This document shows positions 6,520 through 15,608 of a DNA stretch of 16,781 bases, piece after piece (position 1 is the stretch's first letter; every line of letters starts with the position of its first letter). The notes below the pieces were generated by a model, which did no database searches, had not been told where the DNA came from, and saw only the letters and a program-made list of their open reading frames with translations. The position numbers were made by a program, and so were the translations under genes. Origin of the DNA: JBCCSZ01 sp039199225 (GTDB taxonomy: Bacteria > Bacteroidota > Bacteroidia > Chitinophagales > Saprospiraceae); assembly GCA_039199225.1 (NCBI GenBank), contig JBCCSZ010000164.1:1-16781 (forward strand). Direction: 5' to 3'.

Positions 6520-7566
6520 ATGAAAAAAGCATCTACACTATTTTGCTTTCTTATACTCTTCGTGCTAGCCGCTCATGCCCAGCAGGTCACAGAAGTGCAA
6601 CGTACGATGATCACCAAAAAAACAGCCACTTGGTGTAGCCATTGCGGCCAATGGGGTTGGAGTTTTTTCAAAAATGTCCTGGATGACAACAGCTCTGAAG
6701 CTTTCGTTGTCGCTGCCCACTACAGTGGCAACTTGACCAGTACAACCGCATCTGAATTTGTCAGCAACCTCAACGACAATGCCGGTCAACCTCGCTTCTT
6801 TGTCAACAGCGACGACATCGGCGTAAACAGCTCCAACGGCGCTGCCAAGCGTACAGAGGTCAGAGATGCCGTCACAGGCAACCAAGGGCAAAATGTCATT
6901 GCCAACACTGGCCTCATCAGCAAGATCGAAGGCAATGAGCTGAAAATCACGGCCCGCACCAAATTTTTCACCAATACATCCGGCGATTACTACGTTTCCA
7001 TCCTCGTTATGGAGGACGACGTTGAAGCCAGCCAATCCAGCCGTGGCGTTGTAGACCACGCTCGCATCCTGAGAGGCGCTGCCAACAGTGGTACTTTCGG
7101 CCAACAACTGGCCAACACCGATATTGCTGCCGGAACAGAATATGTCAAAGAGTTCACAGTCGTTTTAAGCAATGATTGGAACCAGGACAATTTGGAGCTC
7201 GTCGCAGTGGTATGGAATAAGGTAAATGACAAGTACCAATTCGTCAATGCCTTCCTGACCAAAGAACTCAACAGTACAACGACTTCTACCAACGACTTGG
7301 CGGGCGAATGGGGTGTTTCGCTGCAACCACGCTTGGCCAACAGCCACAGCATCCTGCAGTTGGACCTCAAGGATGCCCTAAACGATGCAACCATCGAGCT
7401 GTACGATCTGAATGGCAAGAAGTTGTCTTCCATTTTTGATGGCCAAATCGCCGCTGGTAAGCACAGCTACCAAATCGATCGACCAAGCGCTGCCGGAGCA
7501 GGGATGTTCTTGCTGCGCATCCAGAGTCAGAATCTGCAGCACACAGAAAAGATTCTCTTCCAGTAA
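6520..7566 (+). CDS. Exported thioredoxin-like (Omp28-type) protein with type A T9SS domain
   Basis: Product is 348 aa. Residues 1-20 are a signal peptide ending AHA, with Gln21 next. Residues about 27-125 form a thioredoxin-like domain with the active-site motif WCSHC (Cys39, Cys42); PRFFV (91-95) holds the Pro that normally faces the CXXC motif. Residues about 126-250 form a beta-sandwich-like region containing VVDHARILRGA (177-187), resembling the conserved H-x(n)-LR segment of Omp28-related outer membrane proteins. Residues about 266-348 form a T9SS type A sorting domain: a short beta-sandwich with ATIELYDLNGKKL (290-302), ending GMFLLRI and KILFQ. The protein should be moved across the outer membrane and anchored or released there. 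A thiol-disulfide role at the cell surface is inferred from the CXXC motif. It converges with the giant gene and shares a hairpin terminator with it. Confidence 0.9.
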   Translation: MKKASTLFCFLILFVLAAHAQQVTEVQRTMITKKTATWCSHCGQWGWSFFKNVLDDNSSEAFVVAAHYSGNLTSTTASEFVSNLNDNAGQPRFFVNSDDIGVNSSNGAAKRTEVRDAVTGNQGQNVIANTGLISKIEGNELKITARTKFFTNTSGDYYVSILVMEDDVEASQSSRGVVDHARILRGAANSGTFGQQLANTDIAAGTEYVKEFTVVLSNDWNQDNLELVAVVWNKVNDKYQFVNAFLTKELNSTTTSTNDLAGEWGVSLQPRLANSHSILQLDLKDALNDATIELYDLNGKKLSSIFDGQIAAGKHSYQIDRPSAAGAGMFLLRIQSQNLQHTEKILFQ

Positions 7567-7592
7567 GAGGAAATTGTACCGAAGATATAGAG

Positions 7593-7627
7593 GCAGGCCG
7601 TTTCACCATGGATGTGAAACGGCCTGC
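7593..7627. terminator. Shared hairpin between convergent T9SS genes
   Basis: A perfect 14-bp inverted repeat (7593-7606 with 7614-7627) with a 7-nt loop fills the 66-bp gap between two convergent genes. It lies 26 nt after one stop codon and 5 nt after the other. Neither side has a T-tract, so it may act as a bidirectional 3'-end hairpin rather than a textbook intrinsic terminator. Confidence 0.7.
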
Positions 7628-7632
7628 TGCCG

Positions 7633-10600
7633 TTAGCGCAGTAAGGTTACACCGCCCTTCTTGAAAATATCCATTTCATTCCCACAACTGTTCACCCTCG
7701 CTCGTATAAACCATACAAAGACGGCAGGGTCCATGTCCTGACCTTTGAAGATGCCATTCCATCCTTGGTCGATGTTGTGGGTTTGGAAAAGCTTGTTGCC
7801 CCAGCGATCGAAGATTTGCAATTCGTAAGTCATCACATCAACACCAGAAGCGGCGTAGCCGCGATAGAGGTCATTGTAACCATCGTTATTGGGCGAAAAG
7901 GCATTGGGCATATAGATGGGCGATTCTGGCGTTTGCTGGGCCTGAGCCACCAGAATTTCGCGAAAGACCGTCTCACATTCGTTGCTGACCTCCACCCAAT
8001 AAATGCCTGGCTCATAGATGGTAAACTCAGACCCTCCAGAACCATCTTGCCATAAGTACTTCACAGAGGTCGTATCTGAAAATACTTCTGCCAGTAAAGT
8101 CAAACTGTCCAATTCACAGCTTATAATGGCATCCTGGGTCCGCAAATCGATGGCTGGTACTTCCTCCACTCTCCCGGTCAATTCCTGAATACATCCATTG
8201 CCATCTCTGACAAACAACTGATAAGGTCCCGGCGGAAGTTTCTCGAAATAGGCAGGCACTTGATAGCGATTGCCATCCAGAGAATAGCGGAAAGGCCCCA
8301 CTCCCCCCACAGTGCTAAGCTCAATGCGACCGTCCATTTCATTCTTGCAGACTTGCTTGATCGATTCTACGGTTACATCAAAATCAGGCAATTCATCAAT
8401 GGACACAACAACGAAGGAATCACAGCCCATAGCATCCGTCAGGCGGAAGGTTTCGAGGCTTCCAGGATAGAGGATATTTCCCAGATAGTCGATGCTGTCT
8501 CCTGGGCATAGTTCGAGAGGCACATAGGTTGTATCTATTGGACTGCCAGCCACCCGAACCATTACCATAGAATCGCATTCGTGCTGATTGGTGAATGCAA
8601 ACATCCGGGAGGTTCCGGCAGGTATGGAGGTGCCATTGTAAAAGGCGGTACTTCCTTCACAGGTGATTAAGTCGATCGTCGTACTGTCCAAGGGCAGCGA
8701 TAAAACTTCTACATTGACAACAGAGTCGCAACCGTCTACAGACTGAAAGGTAAATTGCATGCTGCTATCCGTAGGAATCTGTACACCATTGAAGCTCGCA
8801 GAACTTCCCTGGCAAGCCTCCAATTGCAGGACATTGTTGTACAAAGGCACACCAACGACCCGAACCATCACAGTGGAATCACAGCCAAATCGGTTGGTCA
8901 GTTGGAAAGAATGTTCATCTCCTGGCTGCAAGATGGTCCCTAGGTAGCTAACCGTCTTGTTGTCGCAAGCTTCCAAAGTAAGAGATATACTATCGACTGC
9001 TAAAGGGGATACGGCCACTTCTATCAAAGAATCACAGCCGGCAATGGTGGCATAGCGAAGGGTCAGACTGGTATCAGCCGGCAGGCTCAAGCCATTGTAA
9101 GTAATCCGGTCTCCGGCACAAATCTCCAAGTCGACCTGCCCCCGATAAACAGTCATCGAATCTACCTCGACCATCATCAAGGAATCACAACCTGCCACAT
9201 TTTGATGGCGAAACAAGCGGCTTTCGCCTGCTCGCATGGCTACTCCATCGTAAATAATACTGTCTGTCCCACATACTTCCAACTGCAAACCACTGCTATC
9301 GGTCGGCATGGGACTAACAAGGATGTTCACCACCGAATCACAGCCGGCAGCTGTTGTATAGCGAACGGACAAACTGGTATCGGCAGGCAAGCGCAAACCG
9401 TTGTATTCTATATGGCTGCCCATGCAAGCCGCTAAATCAACTTGCTCCCGATACTCCGGCACAGAGTCGACCATCACCAACATCAGAGAATCACAGCCAG
9501 CCATATTTTGGTAACGAAACAGGCGGCTTTCACCCGCTCGCATGACCACACCATCATGGGTGGTACTACCAGCCCCACAAACCTCCAATCTTAGGCTACT
9601 GCTATCGATCGGCAAGGGCGACACCCTCAGCTCAACCAAAGAGTCGCAACCATGAATCGTACTGTAGCGAAGCGTCAGCAAAGTATCCGACGGAAAGCTC
9701 ATGCCATTGTAATCGATGCGGCTGCCAGCACAACTTTCCAGCGATACGCGCTCAGCGTACGCTGGCACCGCATTGACCATCACACGGACAATGGAATCAC
9801 AACCAGCCTCACTGGTAAAGCTAAAGTCTGTCTGACTGCCAATGCTCAGCTTATTGCCATTGTACAAAGCCGAATCTCCGGTGCAAGCCAACAAAGTCAG
9901 GCTCTCCGTTTGACTAGTACAAAAGGGAACAACCAACCATTGGACGCTGTCCACATCATCGCAGCCCAGCAGATTGGCAGACTGCTGTACTTGCACGGCC
10001 CTCGTACCAGCCGGCAATCCTAAAGAATCCAACAAGAGTACATAATCACTGGCAGAAGGCAATCCATCAAATAGGATCAGTCCGCCATTGCTGTTTGTAG
10101 AATCCAGGACGGCCAACCCTGTGTCCAGCAATCGGATGGGTACGCCTGTCATCAAGGTATCCCCTGCATCGATCACCCCATTTTCATTCAAATCAAAATA
10201 AACGGCCCCGTTGATGCTGCCAAAGCCTTCCGACAGTTCGATGTTCAGATCGGCAGAAGCAACGAGGCAACCATCTGTGTCTGTCATTTCCAAATAATAA
10301 GTTCCACTTTCCTGGGGTAAGAATTCCGCCATTTGGCCTTCGGGCGCAGGGACAGGGCTGCCATTGAAATACCACTGATACGTATCAATATTCGGAATAT
10401 CAGGGAAGCAGAGGGTGTCCGGCCGACAGCGAACATGGCAACCGTTGGGAATCTGGTTGATGTCCGGACCAGCCTTTATATCCAAACGATTGCTTTCTGT
10501 GTAGCAGCCATTGGGGGTAATGCCCCTCACGAAGTACTCTCCGGCCAAAGAGGTGGTAATGGAAAGACCACCTTCTCCATTGCTCCAAAGATACTGCAAG

Positions 10601-13600
10601 CTGGTGTCTGGATTGGCGACTGAAAAAGTCACAGGTGTATTTTCACAGATCGTTCGAGTCGTATTGGCAGTTATTTGAATACTATCTGGTAGCGCATGAA
10701 CACGGACCAAGAAAGGGCCGACTTCATTGCGACAGCGCGTTCTACGGTCGGTCACTGTAATGCTGTATGTGTGGTCTCCTGCAGACAACAACTTAGCGTT
10801 GTCCTCTGAAAATTCTAAACTTGTCCCAATCTGCCCATTTGACCAGCGGTACAGATGGGTCGAAACAGGATTCTCTATCTCCAAGAAAACATCTTCGCCT
10901 TCGCATATCTCGTAAAAATCGTAGAAATAGGCAATCGGCTGCTCAAACTGATTGTATTCTACTGCTCTGATGTCGGCTTGGGGTAAGGACAGCACATCGA
11001 TCGGCACGGGGGTGGGTACGATTGTACAACCATTGGCATCGCTGATGGTCACTCCGTAAATACCGGTCTCGGCTACAGTGATCGAAGAGGTTGTGGCGCC
11101 TGTCGACCATCGTATATCGCTGCCATTGGTGATGGCCGTGAGGGTAATGCTTTCTCCCTCGCAAATGGGCGACTGCCCAGACAGACTGATGCTGCCGGTG
11201 AGACCATTGGCGGCCACCACCACCGTTTCAGTCGTCGAAGACGAACAACCATAAATATCTGTGGCCATTAGGGTGACGGTGTAGACACCTGCAGCACTGT
11301 AAGCATGGAAGGTATTAACCGATTGAGACGTATTGGCTTCTCCGCTGGAAGGTTCCCCAAAATCCCAGTAAACATCCACCACTTCGGGCGGAACATTGGC
11401 CACAAAATTCATAGCATCTCCCGCACAGCTTTCGGTCGGTGGATCGAACTGTATATTAGGTGGTGCAAAAACTTCGATGGTCCTTTCGATCTCAGAGCGG
11501 CAGCCATCTTGTTCCTCAACGATCAATCGCACATTGTAACTACCTGGCGTTGTGTAAGTATGAGTTGGATTGGCGACGCTTGAGCGATTTAAAACGCCAG
11601 AAGCCGGATCACCAAAATTCCACCTCCAACTGCTGATGGAGGTAAAAGGCAAAAAGGTACTCAAATCGTTGAACTGAATGGGAGAACCTGCGCAAGTCCC
11701 CAGCGCCTCAAAATCAGCGACAATGGGAATGGTATCGTTTTTCCAAATCTCAACCGAACAGATTTCTCCGGTTACAACATCCCGGAAGCTGGCCCGCAGC
11801 TTGATTACATAAAAACGAGCGCCTCCCTCGAAGGTATGTTGTGGACTGAAATCGGTTGAAACGTTGTTGGCACCACTTGCTGGATCACCAAAGCTCCAAC
11901 GGATACTGCCAGGAATAAAGCCAGAGGAGGTATTGAAATAAAAATGCCGACGACATTCGGTCGTCTTTCGAATCTCAAAGTCCAGGTCGCCATTGATGCT
12001 ACAGTTATTGGGTGGCCCCACACAGCGTCCATTGACACAAGTCCCGCCAATAGCTGCGCAGTCGCCCAGTCGAAGGCGATTGGACTCTGCCGTACAAGCA
12101 TTCTGATCTGTAACAACGACCCAATAAGTTCCCATCTGGCTGGCATCAAAGGTTGGGATATTGCCTCCAATCGGTACACCGTCGCGATACCACTGATAGT
12201 CATAGCCTGCATCCGTCATCAGGGCATGAATGCGGACCGGCGGTCCACCTGGGCAAAGTGCCTCAAAAATGGGGACACTGATGCGGACAAAAGGCTCCGG
12301 ATGGGGTTCTATGAAAAAGCTGGTATCTCCCAGGCAACCAAAGGCATTGCTCACTTCCAGGCGATAATAACCTGCCATCAGATCGGGATTGGGATCATTG
12401 CTGACGAGGGCCTCATCTTCATCAAACCAACTGTAGGTCGTGAAGGGAGTCGTTGTGCGGACACTTCCAAGCTCACCCGGACAAAGCCCCAGCGGATGAT
12501 CCACGACGGGCTCTGGCCAAGCAGCAACGACGACATTCAAAGTCGCCGACTGGCCGCAAAGATCAACAGATAAGGACGCATTGCCGGCCTGGTACCATTG
12601 AACATCTATCTGAGCAGCATTGGGATTGGAAACAATGACGCCGGCCTGCGGAGGATCAATGGTCCAATTGTAATCCACCGCTCCAAAGGTAGTCGCCTGG
12701 TAGGAAGCCACCTCCTCCAAGCACAATTGGTCTTCGCCAGTCAGGGTCACATTGGGAATCGCTTGAACCACGATCCCGATGGTATCCGACGAACAATCCA
12801 AACCACGAACATTTGATTGCGATACGAAGAGCTGATAAGGAGGAGAGTTGCCCCAGCGTATGTTAACAGGATTGCCCTGAACGATCGACCAATTGCCACC
12901 ATTGTTGATTTGCCAGTTAACAAGGTGATTGCTGGCTACCCCCTGGGCCTCGTAGCTGTACCACTCCTCCGGACAGATGGTCGCCTCCCCAGCGATGCCA
13001 CTCAACACAGGCGGTAACGCCCGTACCTCTATGTATTGCGAGTAGGATTCGGAGCAGGCATCTGCAGGATTGGCCCTTATGCTAAGTAGTTGATACAGAC
13101 CAGGAGGAAGGTCAAAATCTATGGAAACAGATGAAGCGGGAGCCGAAGAACGCCAGACCGTATCTTGGTTTTCGTTGAGCAAGTACCAATGCACATCGAT
13201 GGCTGGGTTCTGGAAGCGTTGTAACAGACTTTCATAGGTCTCTACAGAACGCTGGCACGCTTCAATGGGTCCGCTGGTATAAAATAGAGGCTTTAGGAGG
13301 ACCTCCTTTTCAGCAGAACCGGCGCAGCCCAGGTAGCAATTATCGTAGCGAACACGAACGTATCGAACTTCGCTGGAATTGCTGTAACCACCCCATCGCA
13401 CCCGCACTTGGTTGGTCCCCTGCCCTTCGATAATCTGCCCCGCAGTGACTTCCCAGAAAAAGGTACTGGCACTATAAGGAGGAACGGAATAAACAGCAAT
13501 TTCGTCTGGACAGACAATTTCAACACCGCTGATTTCTCCATTGGCATTGTCCAGGATGGGAATGCGGAAAAGGCTGGGTTCGCGGCAAGCAGTGCTGGAA

Positions 13601-15162
13601 CAATTATCCACCAGCAATTCAATGATGCCCTCTGGGCCAGACTGCCAGTCGATGGTGATAAAATCGTCCGTAGGGCCTCCTCCGTCTACGATGAGGCCAT
13701 CCCCTATGACCCGCCAATTGAAAATAGCACAATCTGTGGAAGAAGTATAGGTCACGACCTCTCCGGCACAAACCGTCCCCAGACAGTCCAGCTCTGGCGC
13801 CGTGGCATCCTCTACTTCAACCTTCATATAGGTTGTATCTGAGCAACCGCAGGCATTGTAAGCAATCAGCGAAATGTCGAAGGTTCCTGCGGTTTCAAAA
13901 GTATAGGCCGGGTTTTCTTCTGAAGAGTGATTGCCCAGATCGAAATTCCACAAATAGGAGGCGGCAGCTTCGCTTTGGTTTTGAAAATAGACCGTTTGGC
14001 CTTTACAGATGCGAATCAGCGAATCGTTTACCGCAGGCAGAGCAGCAAAATCGGCCGTGGGGTCCTCCAGAATGTTGACACATTTACTCCCCAGATAGGA
14101 ACACTCCCCCATATAACAGCCCAGATAATAAGCAGTCGATATGGTATGTTGATAATCATCTACGATGGTTGCATAATATTTTCCAGGGCAGAGGTCTAAA
14201 ATTCTAGCAGTTGTCTGGCTGTCGGACCAAGCATAGGTGTACAGACGATTCGGGCTGATGGCCTGCAAAGTGATCATGCCCGTACAGCCGAAACCATTCC
14301 TACAGCTGGGTACGCGAGTCCCCTCGACAATATCCTTTTCCTCAAAGGGGAAATTGGAGTTGTTGTTATCCAGGTAAAGGGAAACCTCCAATTCTATCCC
14401 ACGTGCATTGGTCACCGTCACGCTGTGCAAACCGGGAGAAAGACCATCGCGCGTAACTCTATCCTGGTTGAGGGTATAGGAAAGCCCATCGTCCCAGGTG
14501 TAAGTAAACGGATAGGGTCTTGAACCCATAGATACCACTACGAGCGCTGTGAGGCCCGACGAGCCAGCCGGGCTCTCTATTTGTTGCATGACTACACCAA
14601 AATTCCCACTCTGGTTGAAGTCATAGCTTCCCTCGACCCGACCATAGCCAGGACCTTCTCCCCAGTCGACCACCACCTTGTTGCCCTCTGCCTGGAAGCT
14701 TTTGGCCCCAGTTACTTGCCAGTCGATCTCAATGTCTGAGATTTCAGGATACCAGTAAGTAACCGTAGAATTGGCACAAACGCGGTCACAACCCGCCAGA
14801 TTGGAATTAGCCGGACAAAGATCGGCAGCATTCGAGGCCAGTGGGAAGACGTCAGACTCTGATACCTCGACGAAAATATTGACACTTTGGCCAGTCTCAT
14901 TATTGGTAACGGTAAAGTGGCTGGTCTGGAAATCAAAGCATAAATCGGCCGTTGTTCCAGTGGCTGTGGTCAAGATATTTCCGGCAAAGTCGTATAGGAC
15001 CCAAGAATAGTTGTCTGTAGTGGGACTGATGATCCGATAGGTTTCGCAACCAAAGTCACAGAAGAAAGTGTTGCCTCGGACGAAAATTTGGGCCTGTGCG
15101 AGTTGAGGTGTCAGTAAGCCTACGACAAATACAAACGACAGGAGGTTAATCGTTTTTTTCAT
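7633..15162 (-). CDS. Giant multi-domain surface protein with type B T9SS domain
   Basis: Product is 2509 aa, uninterrupted. Residues 1-24 are a signal peptide (cleavage near AQAQ). Residues about 25-365 hold beta-rich, Cys-containing modules with no clear family. A PKD domain lies at about 368-450 (YLWNFDLGNHSSEENPAY), followed by PKD/Ig-like modules from about 456 to 1030. Three consecutive PKD domains (about 1057-1145, 1148-1232 and 1235-1318) each carry an FG-[DE]-P-x-SG insertion. More Ig-like modules follow (about 1321-1642). An SdrD-B-like module begins at 1648 (GAVYFDLNENGVIDAGD), with a calcium-loop-like Asp/Asn pattern. Ten 51-aa repeats occupy 1750-2259, a SprB-like module about 2260-2339 and a CHU_C/type B sorting domain 2416-2509 (MPNAFSPNNDGYND, IFDRWG, GWNG). 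It is likely a long extracellular fibre anchored by T9SS, with adhesion, gliding or predation as candidate roles. The start is the only ATG that opens on the signal peptide. The gene appears monocistronic. Confidence 0.96.
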   Translation of the reverse strand: MKKTINLLSFVFVVGLLTPQLAQAQIFVRGNTFFCDFGCETYRIISPTTDNYSWVLYDFAGNILTTATGTTADLCFDFQTSHFTVTNNETGQSVNIFVEVSESDVFPLASNAADLCPANSNLAGCDRVCANSTVTYWYPEISDIEIDWQVTGAKSFQAEGNKVVVDWGEGPGYGRVEGSYDFNQSGNFGVVMQQIESPAGSSGLTALVVVSMGSRPYPFTYTWDDGLSYTLNQDRVTRDGLSPGLHSVTVTNARGIELEVSLYLDNNNSNFPFEEKDIVEGTRVPSCRNGFGCTGMITLQAISPNRLYTYAWSDSQTTARILDLCPGKYYATIVDDYQHTISTAYYLGCYMGECSYLGSKCVNILEDPTADFAALPAVNDSLIRICKGQTVYFQNQSEAAASYLWNFDLGNHSSEENPAYTFETAGTFDISLIAYNACGCSDTTYMKVEVEDATAPELDCLGTVCAGEVVTYTSSTDCAIFNWRVIGDGLIVDGGGPTDDFITIDWQSGPEGIIELLVDNCSSTACREPSLFRIPILDNANGEISGVEIVCPDEIAVYSVPPYSASTFFWEVTAGQIIEGQGTNQVRVRWGGYSNSSEVRYVRVRYDNCYLGCAGSAEKEVLLKPLFYTSGPIEACQRSVETYESLLQRFQNPAIDVHWYLLNENQDTVWRSSAPASSVSIDFDLPPGLYQLLSIRANPADACSESYSQYIEVRALPPVLSGIAGEATICPEEWYSYEAQGVASNHLVNWQINNGGNWSIVQGNPVNIRWGNSPPYQLFVSQSNVRGLDCSSDTIGIVVQAIPNVTLTGEDQLCLEEVASYQATTFGAVDYNWTIDPPQAGVIVSNPNAAQIDVQWYQAGNASLSVDLCGQSATLNVVVAAWPEPVVDHPLGLCPGELGSVRTTTPFTTYSWFDEDEALVSNDPNPDLMAGYYRLEVSNAFGCLGDTSFFIEPHPEPFVRISVPIFEALCPGGPPVRIHALMTDAGYDYQWYRDGVPIGGNIPTFDASQMGTYWVVVTDQNACTAESNRLRLGDCAAIGGTCVNGRCVGPPNNCSINGDLDFEIRKTTECRRHFYFNTSSGFIPGSIRWSFGDPASGANNVSTDFSPQHTFEGGARFYVIKLRASFRDVVTGEICSVEIWKNDTIPIVADFEALGTCAGSPIQFNDLSTFLPFTSISSWRWNFGDPASGVLNRSSVANPTHTYTTPGSYNVRLIVEEQDGCRSEIERTIEVFAPPNIQFDPPTESCAGDAMNFVANVPPEVVDVYWDFGEPSSGEANTSQSVNTFHAYSAAGVYTVTLMATDIYGCSSSTTETVVVAANGLTGSISLSGQSPICEGESITLTAITNGSDIRWSTGATTSSITVAETGIYGVTISDANGCTIVPTPVPIDVLSLPQADIRAVEYNQFEQPIAYFYDFYEICEGEDVFLEIENPVSTHLYRWSNGQIGTSLEFSEDNAKLLSAGDHTYSITVTDRRTRCRNEVGPFLVRVHALPDSIQITANTTRTICENTPVTFSVANPDTSLQYLWSNGEGGLSITTSLAGEYFVRGITPNGCYTESNRLDIKAGPDINQIPNGCHVRCRPDTLCFPDIPNIDTYQWYFNGSPVPAPEGQMAEFLPQESGTYYLEMTDTDGCLVASADLNIELSEGFGSINGAVYFDLNENGVIDAGDTLMTGVPIRLLDTGLAVLDSTNSNGGLILFDGLPSASDYVLLLDSLGLPAGTRAVQVQQSANLLGCDDVDSVQWLVVPFCTSQTESLTLLACTGDSALYNGNKLSIGSQTDFSFTSEAGCDSIVRVMVNAVPAYAERVSLESCAGSRIDYNGMSFPSDTLLTLRYSTIHGCDSLVELRVSPLPIDSSSLRLEVCGAGSTTHDGVVMRAGESRLFRYQNMAGCDSLMLVMVDSVPEYREQVDLAACMGSHIEYNGLRLPADTSLSVRYTTAAGCDSVVNILVSPMPTDSSGLQLEVCGTDSIIYDGVAMRAGESRLFRHQNVAGCDSLMMVEVDSMTVYRGQVDLEICAGDRITYNGLSLPADTSLTLRYATIAGCDSLIEVAVSPLAVDSISLTLEACDNKTVSYLGTILQPGDEHSFQLTNRFGCDSTVMVRVVGVPLYNNVLQLEACQGSSASFNGVQIPTDSSMQFTFQSVDGCDSVVNVEVLSLPLDSTTIDLITCEGSTAFYNGTSIPAGTSRMFAFTNQHECDSMVMVRVAGSPIDTTYVPLELCPGDSIDYLGNILYPGSLETFRLTDAMGCDSFVVVSIDELPDFDVTVESIKQVCKNEMDGRIELSTVGGVGPFRYSLDGNRYQVPAYFEKLPPGPYQLFVRDGNGCIQELTGRVEEVPAIDLRTQDAIISCELDSLTLLAEVFSDTTSVKYLWQDGSGGSEFTIYEPGIYWVEVSNECETVFREILVAQAQQTPESPIYMPNAFSPNNDGYNDLYRGYAASGVDVMTYELQIFDRWGNKLFQTHNIDQGWNGIFKGQDMDPAVFVWFIRARVNSCGNEMDIFKKGGVTLLR
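8386..9915 (-). repeat. Ten tandem 153-bp units (51-aa repeats) in the giant gene
   Basis: Ten units of exactly 51 codons tile residues 1750-2259 with no gap or indel. Every unit has Cys at position 11 and a Cys-Asp-Ser triplet at 39-41. Gly20 is invariant and Gly38 is present in nine of ten (unit 9 has Glu). Units 2, 4, 6 and 8 are type A (Tyr at position 2, P-x-D at 24-26). Units 3, 5, 7, 9 and 10 are type B (Asp at 2, Gly at 26), and unit 1 is type-B-like. By hand count, units 3 and 5 share 36 of 51 residues, 2 and 6 share 33, and 4 and 6 share 31, but adjacent units 2 and 3 share only 13. GCDS-type repeats of this sort occur in other large Bacteroidota T9SS proteins. The paired Cys residues probably form one disulfide per unit. 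Confidence 0.95.
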
Positions 15163-15511
15163 GGCGATGCCTAAGTTTTTTCACTTGTACAATCAACTGA
15201 TTTACAAGGGCTAATGCATAATAAAAAAGCCGCAATTTACAAGTGTAGGCTTATTGATTAGGTGAAACGGTCTGATCAAATTCCAAAATTGGGCCTTGAA
15301 ACTAGTCCAATATACGAAATGATTCCATAAACGAAGAACTAAAATTGCTTGAATATCAGGCTGTTCGGCTCAGAGATGAATCGGTAGCCAAAATTTGGCA
15401 GCTCACCCGGCGATGCTTCAGGAGCTGTTGACCTCCATTTTAGCGGTCAAAAAACACAGAGAAGTACAGAAGTTTCAATTACTTTGTTAAGCGAAGAGAA
15501 AAGGTGAGAAA
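15163..15511. other. Upstream region of the giant gene
   Basis: No ORF is seen. It should contain the giant gene's promoter, but only a degenerate -7 box was found on the minus strand (TACACTTG at 15247-15240), with no -33 element at a normal distance. CACTTGTA (15182-15189) and TACAAGTG (15238-15245) form an inverted repeat across the putative leader, which may be chance in AT-rich DNA. Confidence 0.4.
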
Positions 15512-15542
15512 TAAAAAAAGAGCAGTAAAATTTTACTGCTCT
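15512..15542 (-). terminator. Strong minus-strand terminator
   Basis: A perfect 24-bp palindrome (15519-15542) with an AATT centre is preceded on the plus strand by an A-tract (15513-15519). Read on the minus strand it is a 10-bp stem followed by seven or more U. The plus-strand side has no T-tract. No protein gene ends here, so it must close some other minus-strand transcript or insulate the giant gene. Confidence 0.78.
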
Positions 15543-15603
15543 AGATAACCCCAAAAAACCAAAAATGAATTTATCTTAAGTTGGATAACTTTCTTTTTTG
15601 TAT
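15513..15603 (-). ncRNA. Candidate small RNA of about 90 nt
   Basis: A minus-strand TATCTTTG box (15616-15609) lies about 70 bp before the terminator at 15512-15542, with no ATG on that strand between them. This predicts a short untranslated RNA whose 3' half is the terminator hairpin and whose 5' half contains a weak TTATC/GATAA hairpin. I recognise no known RNA family. The weak point is the -33 element, since the nearest TTTTTG is only 11 nt upstream of the box. Confidence 0.35.
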
Positions 15604-15608
15604 AAATG

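Noticed and set aside
8386..9915. Regular 153-bp repeats as a possible CRISPR or satellite
   Set aside because: The units are in frame, diverged at the DNA level, keep protein-level signatures and lack spacers; this is a protein repeat array.
11944..12573. Plus-strand 209-aa frame inside the giant gene
   Set aside because: It is a shadow of the giant gene's coding strand; the opposite frame has clear PKD and Ig-like domains, signal peptide and sorting domain.
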